NCBI GenBank assembly: GCA_025937955.1
Contig: JAICQI010000334.1
Span: 1-6,641 of the forward strand
Direction of reading: 5' to 3'
Origin: Pyrinomonadaceae bacterium
GTDB taxonomy: Bacteria; Acidobacteriota; Blastocatellia; Pyrinomonadales; Pyrinomonadaceae
Length of the DNA stretch: 6,641 bases
Part shown: positions 6,236 through 6,641 of the stretch, piece by piece
Layout of the letters: each line of letters begins with the position of its first letter
How positions within the stretch are numbered: position 1 is the stretch's first letter
Notes under the pieces: generated by a model
What the model saw: only the letters and a program-made list of their open reading frames with translations
The model's database searches: none
Told to the model about the DNA's origin: nothing
Made by a program: the position numbers and the translations under genes

Positions 6236-6257
6236 GTTACCAAAATGTTAACTGGGC
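6236..6257 (+). promoter_or_regulatory. Two-unit 11-bp GTTA direct repeat in the upstream region of the HExxH gene
   Basis: On the plus strand GTTACCAAAAT (6236-6246) is followed directly by GTTAACTGGGC (6247-6257). Both units are preceded by T, giving TGTTACC and TGTTAAC at 11-bp spacing. They resemble the units before pstS and the TonB receptor, but there are only two and their orientation is away from the HExxH gene, about 100-120 bp from its start. Read on the minus strand, TAACAT is repeated at 11 bp. It is a possible weaker site for the same regulator, or chance. Confidence 0.35.
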
Positions 6258-6361
6258 GGGTACAGAAAAGTTTTATTTTGCGGACGAGCTGAAAGACGTC
6301 TGAACACAGTCTGGCATTGGCGAAAATTTCTCACGCAAGTATAGATAGAACAAGTCAGGAA

Positions 6362-6407
6362 GAGGGGCTTGCCCCCGCAGATCCAGGTGGCTGAGGGCTT
6401 GCCACCC
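6362..6407. repeat. Pair of REP-like hairpins sharing a GGGCTTGCC core
   Basis: Two short inverted repeats lie about 30 bp apart. The first has GGGGC (6364-6368) pairing with GCCCC (6371-6375). The second has GGTGGC (6386-6391) pairing with GCCACC (6401-6406). Both carry the sequence GAGG(G)GCTTGCC followed by C/A and CC. They start 10-15 bp after the RRM gene stop. Tandem GC-rich palindromes just after a gene resemble REP or BIME elements and may protect the 3' end of the mRNA. There is no T-run after the stems on either strand, so intrinsic termination is not supported. Confidence 0.5.
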
Positions 6408-6417
6408 TACAAAAATC

Positions 6418-6641
6418 TTACCAGCGGGGCTCGCGCTCGTAACGATCGTTATCGCGATCACGGCCACCACCACCGCCGTAACCACCACGACCGCCACCAC
6501 CACGATTGCCACCATAACCGCCACGGCCACCGCCGCCACGGTCAGTTCTCGGCTTCGCTTCGTTGACGGTGAGATTTCGTCCGCCGAAGTCTTTGCCGTT
6601 GAAAGCCTCGATAGCTGCTGCTGCCTCTTCCGGGGTTGCCA
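6418..6641 (-). CDS. Glycine-rich RRM-domain RNA-binding protein, C-terminal part (truncated by window edge)
   Basis: The visible 73 residues, plus two bases of a preceding codon, cover the end of an RNA-recognition motif and a glycine-rich tail. ATPEEAAAAIEAFNGKDFGG (1-20 of the visible part) is the alpha-2 helix and following loop of an RRM, and RNLTVNEAKPR is strand beta-4. A tail with RGGYGGN and RGGGGRGGYGGG-type repeats follows, and the protein ends RYEREPRW. The RNP1 motif should lie just beyond the right edge. Bacterial proteins of this type are about 90-130 residues long, bind single-stranded RNA and are often linked to cold adaptation. The tail is coded by GGT/GGC-rich repetitive DNA that creates long spurious hydrophobic frames on the same strand. 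The stop at 6418-6420 is followed by a REP-like hairpin pair. Confidence 0.94.
   Translation of the reverse strand, partial: ATPEEAAAAIEAFNGKDFGGRNLTVNEAKPRTDRGGGGRGGYGGNRGGGGRGGYGGGGGRDRDNDRYEREPRW

Larger units (their letters stand above)
6137..6417. other. Intergenic region without a recognisable gene
   Basis: This 281-bp stretch separates the HExxH gene start from the stop codon of the RRM gene, both on the minus strand. It holds two copies of TTGGCGCC (6202-6209 and 6225-6232), the GTTA 11-bp pair (6236-6257) and two GGGCTTGCC-core hairpins (6362-6407). No confident sigma-70 promoter, tRNA or T-tailed terminator was seen. Open frames here lack ribosome sites or run into the RRM gene on the wrong frame. 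Confidence 0.6.

Noticed and set aside
6294..6301. AGACGTCT palindrome as an operator
   Set aside because: Only 8 bp are symmetrical, with no flanking symmetry and no gene start nearby.
6273..6539. 88-residue minus-strand frame starting with long Val/Ala runs, resembling a membrane segment
   Set aside because: It is a frame-shifted reading of the glycine-rich tail of the RRM protein (GGT/GGC repeats read as Val/Ala). The RRM frame is clearly protein-like and ends at 6418.
1..6641. Defence system, toxin-antitoxin, prophage or CRISPR content
   Set aside because: All supported genes are transport, regulation, RNA-binding or hypothetical exported proteins. No repeat-spacer pattern, transposase or integrase was found.

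Overview
The window looks like chromosomal DNA of a Gram-negative bacterium, most likely an Acidobacteriota member of the Blastocatellia type. That placement is inference. It rests on a very long Oar-like TonB-dependent receptor with an N-terminal carboxypeptidase-regulatory-like domain, a free-standing OmpR/PhoB-type winged-helix protein, moderate GC content, and a glycine-rich RRM protein. No rRNA, tRNA, CRISPR array or insertion sequence was seen.

Layout from left to right. Positions 1-508 (minus) hold the N-terminal half of PstS, the periplasmic phosphate-binding protein, cut by the window edge. Positions 642-995 (minus) hold a 117-residue PhoB-type DNA-binding domain with no receiver domain. 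Positions 1024-4998 (minus) hold a 1324-residue TonB-dependent receptor. These three genes run in one direction in the order receptor, regulator, pstS, with gaps of 28 and 133 bp. Position 5247 starts a small plus-strand gene of unknown function. It converges on, and overlaps by 85 bp, a minus-strand gene (5363-6136) for a secreted or lipid-anchored protein with an HEIDH (HExxH) motif. A 281-bp gap (6137-6417) carries a two-unit 11-bp repeat and two GGGCTTGCC-core hairpins. The window ends in the C-terminal half of a glycine-rich RRM RNA-binding protein (6418-6641, minus).

The most interesting signal is regulatory. Arrays of 11-bp-period direct repeats with core GTTA or GTTCA lie upstream of pstS (584-616, perhaps to 573) and upstream of the TonB receptor (5150-5182). 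This is the architecture of Pho boxes bound by PhoB-family winged-helix regulators, and a gene for a bare PhoB-type DNA-binding domain lies between the two sites. The reading offered here is a phosphate-starvation module: a large outer-membrane receptor, a receiverless regulator, and the high-affinity phosphate-binding protein under a common operator. Gene identities come directly from the sequence. The co-regulation, the identity of the regulator and the receptor's substrate are inferences.
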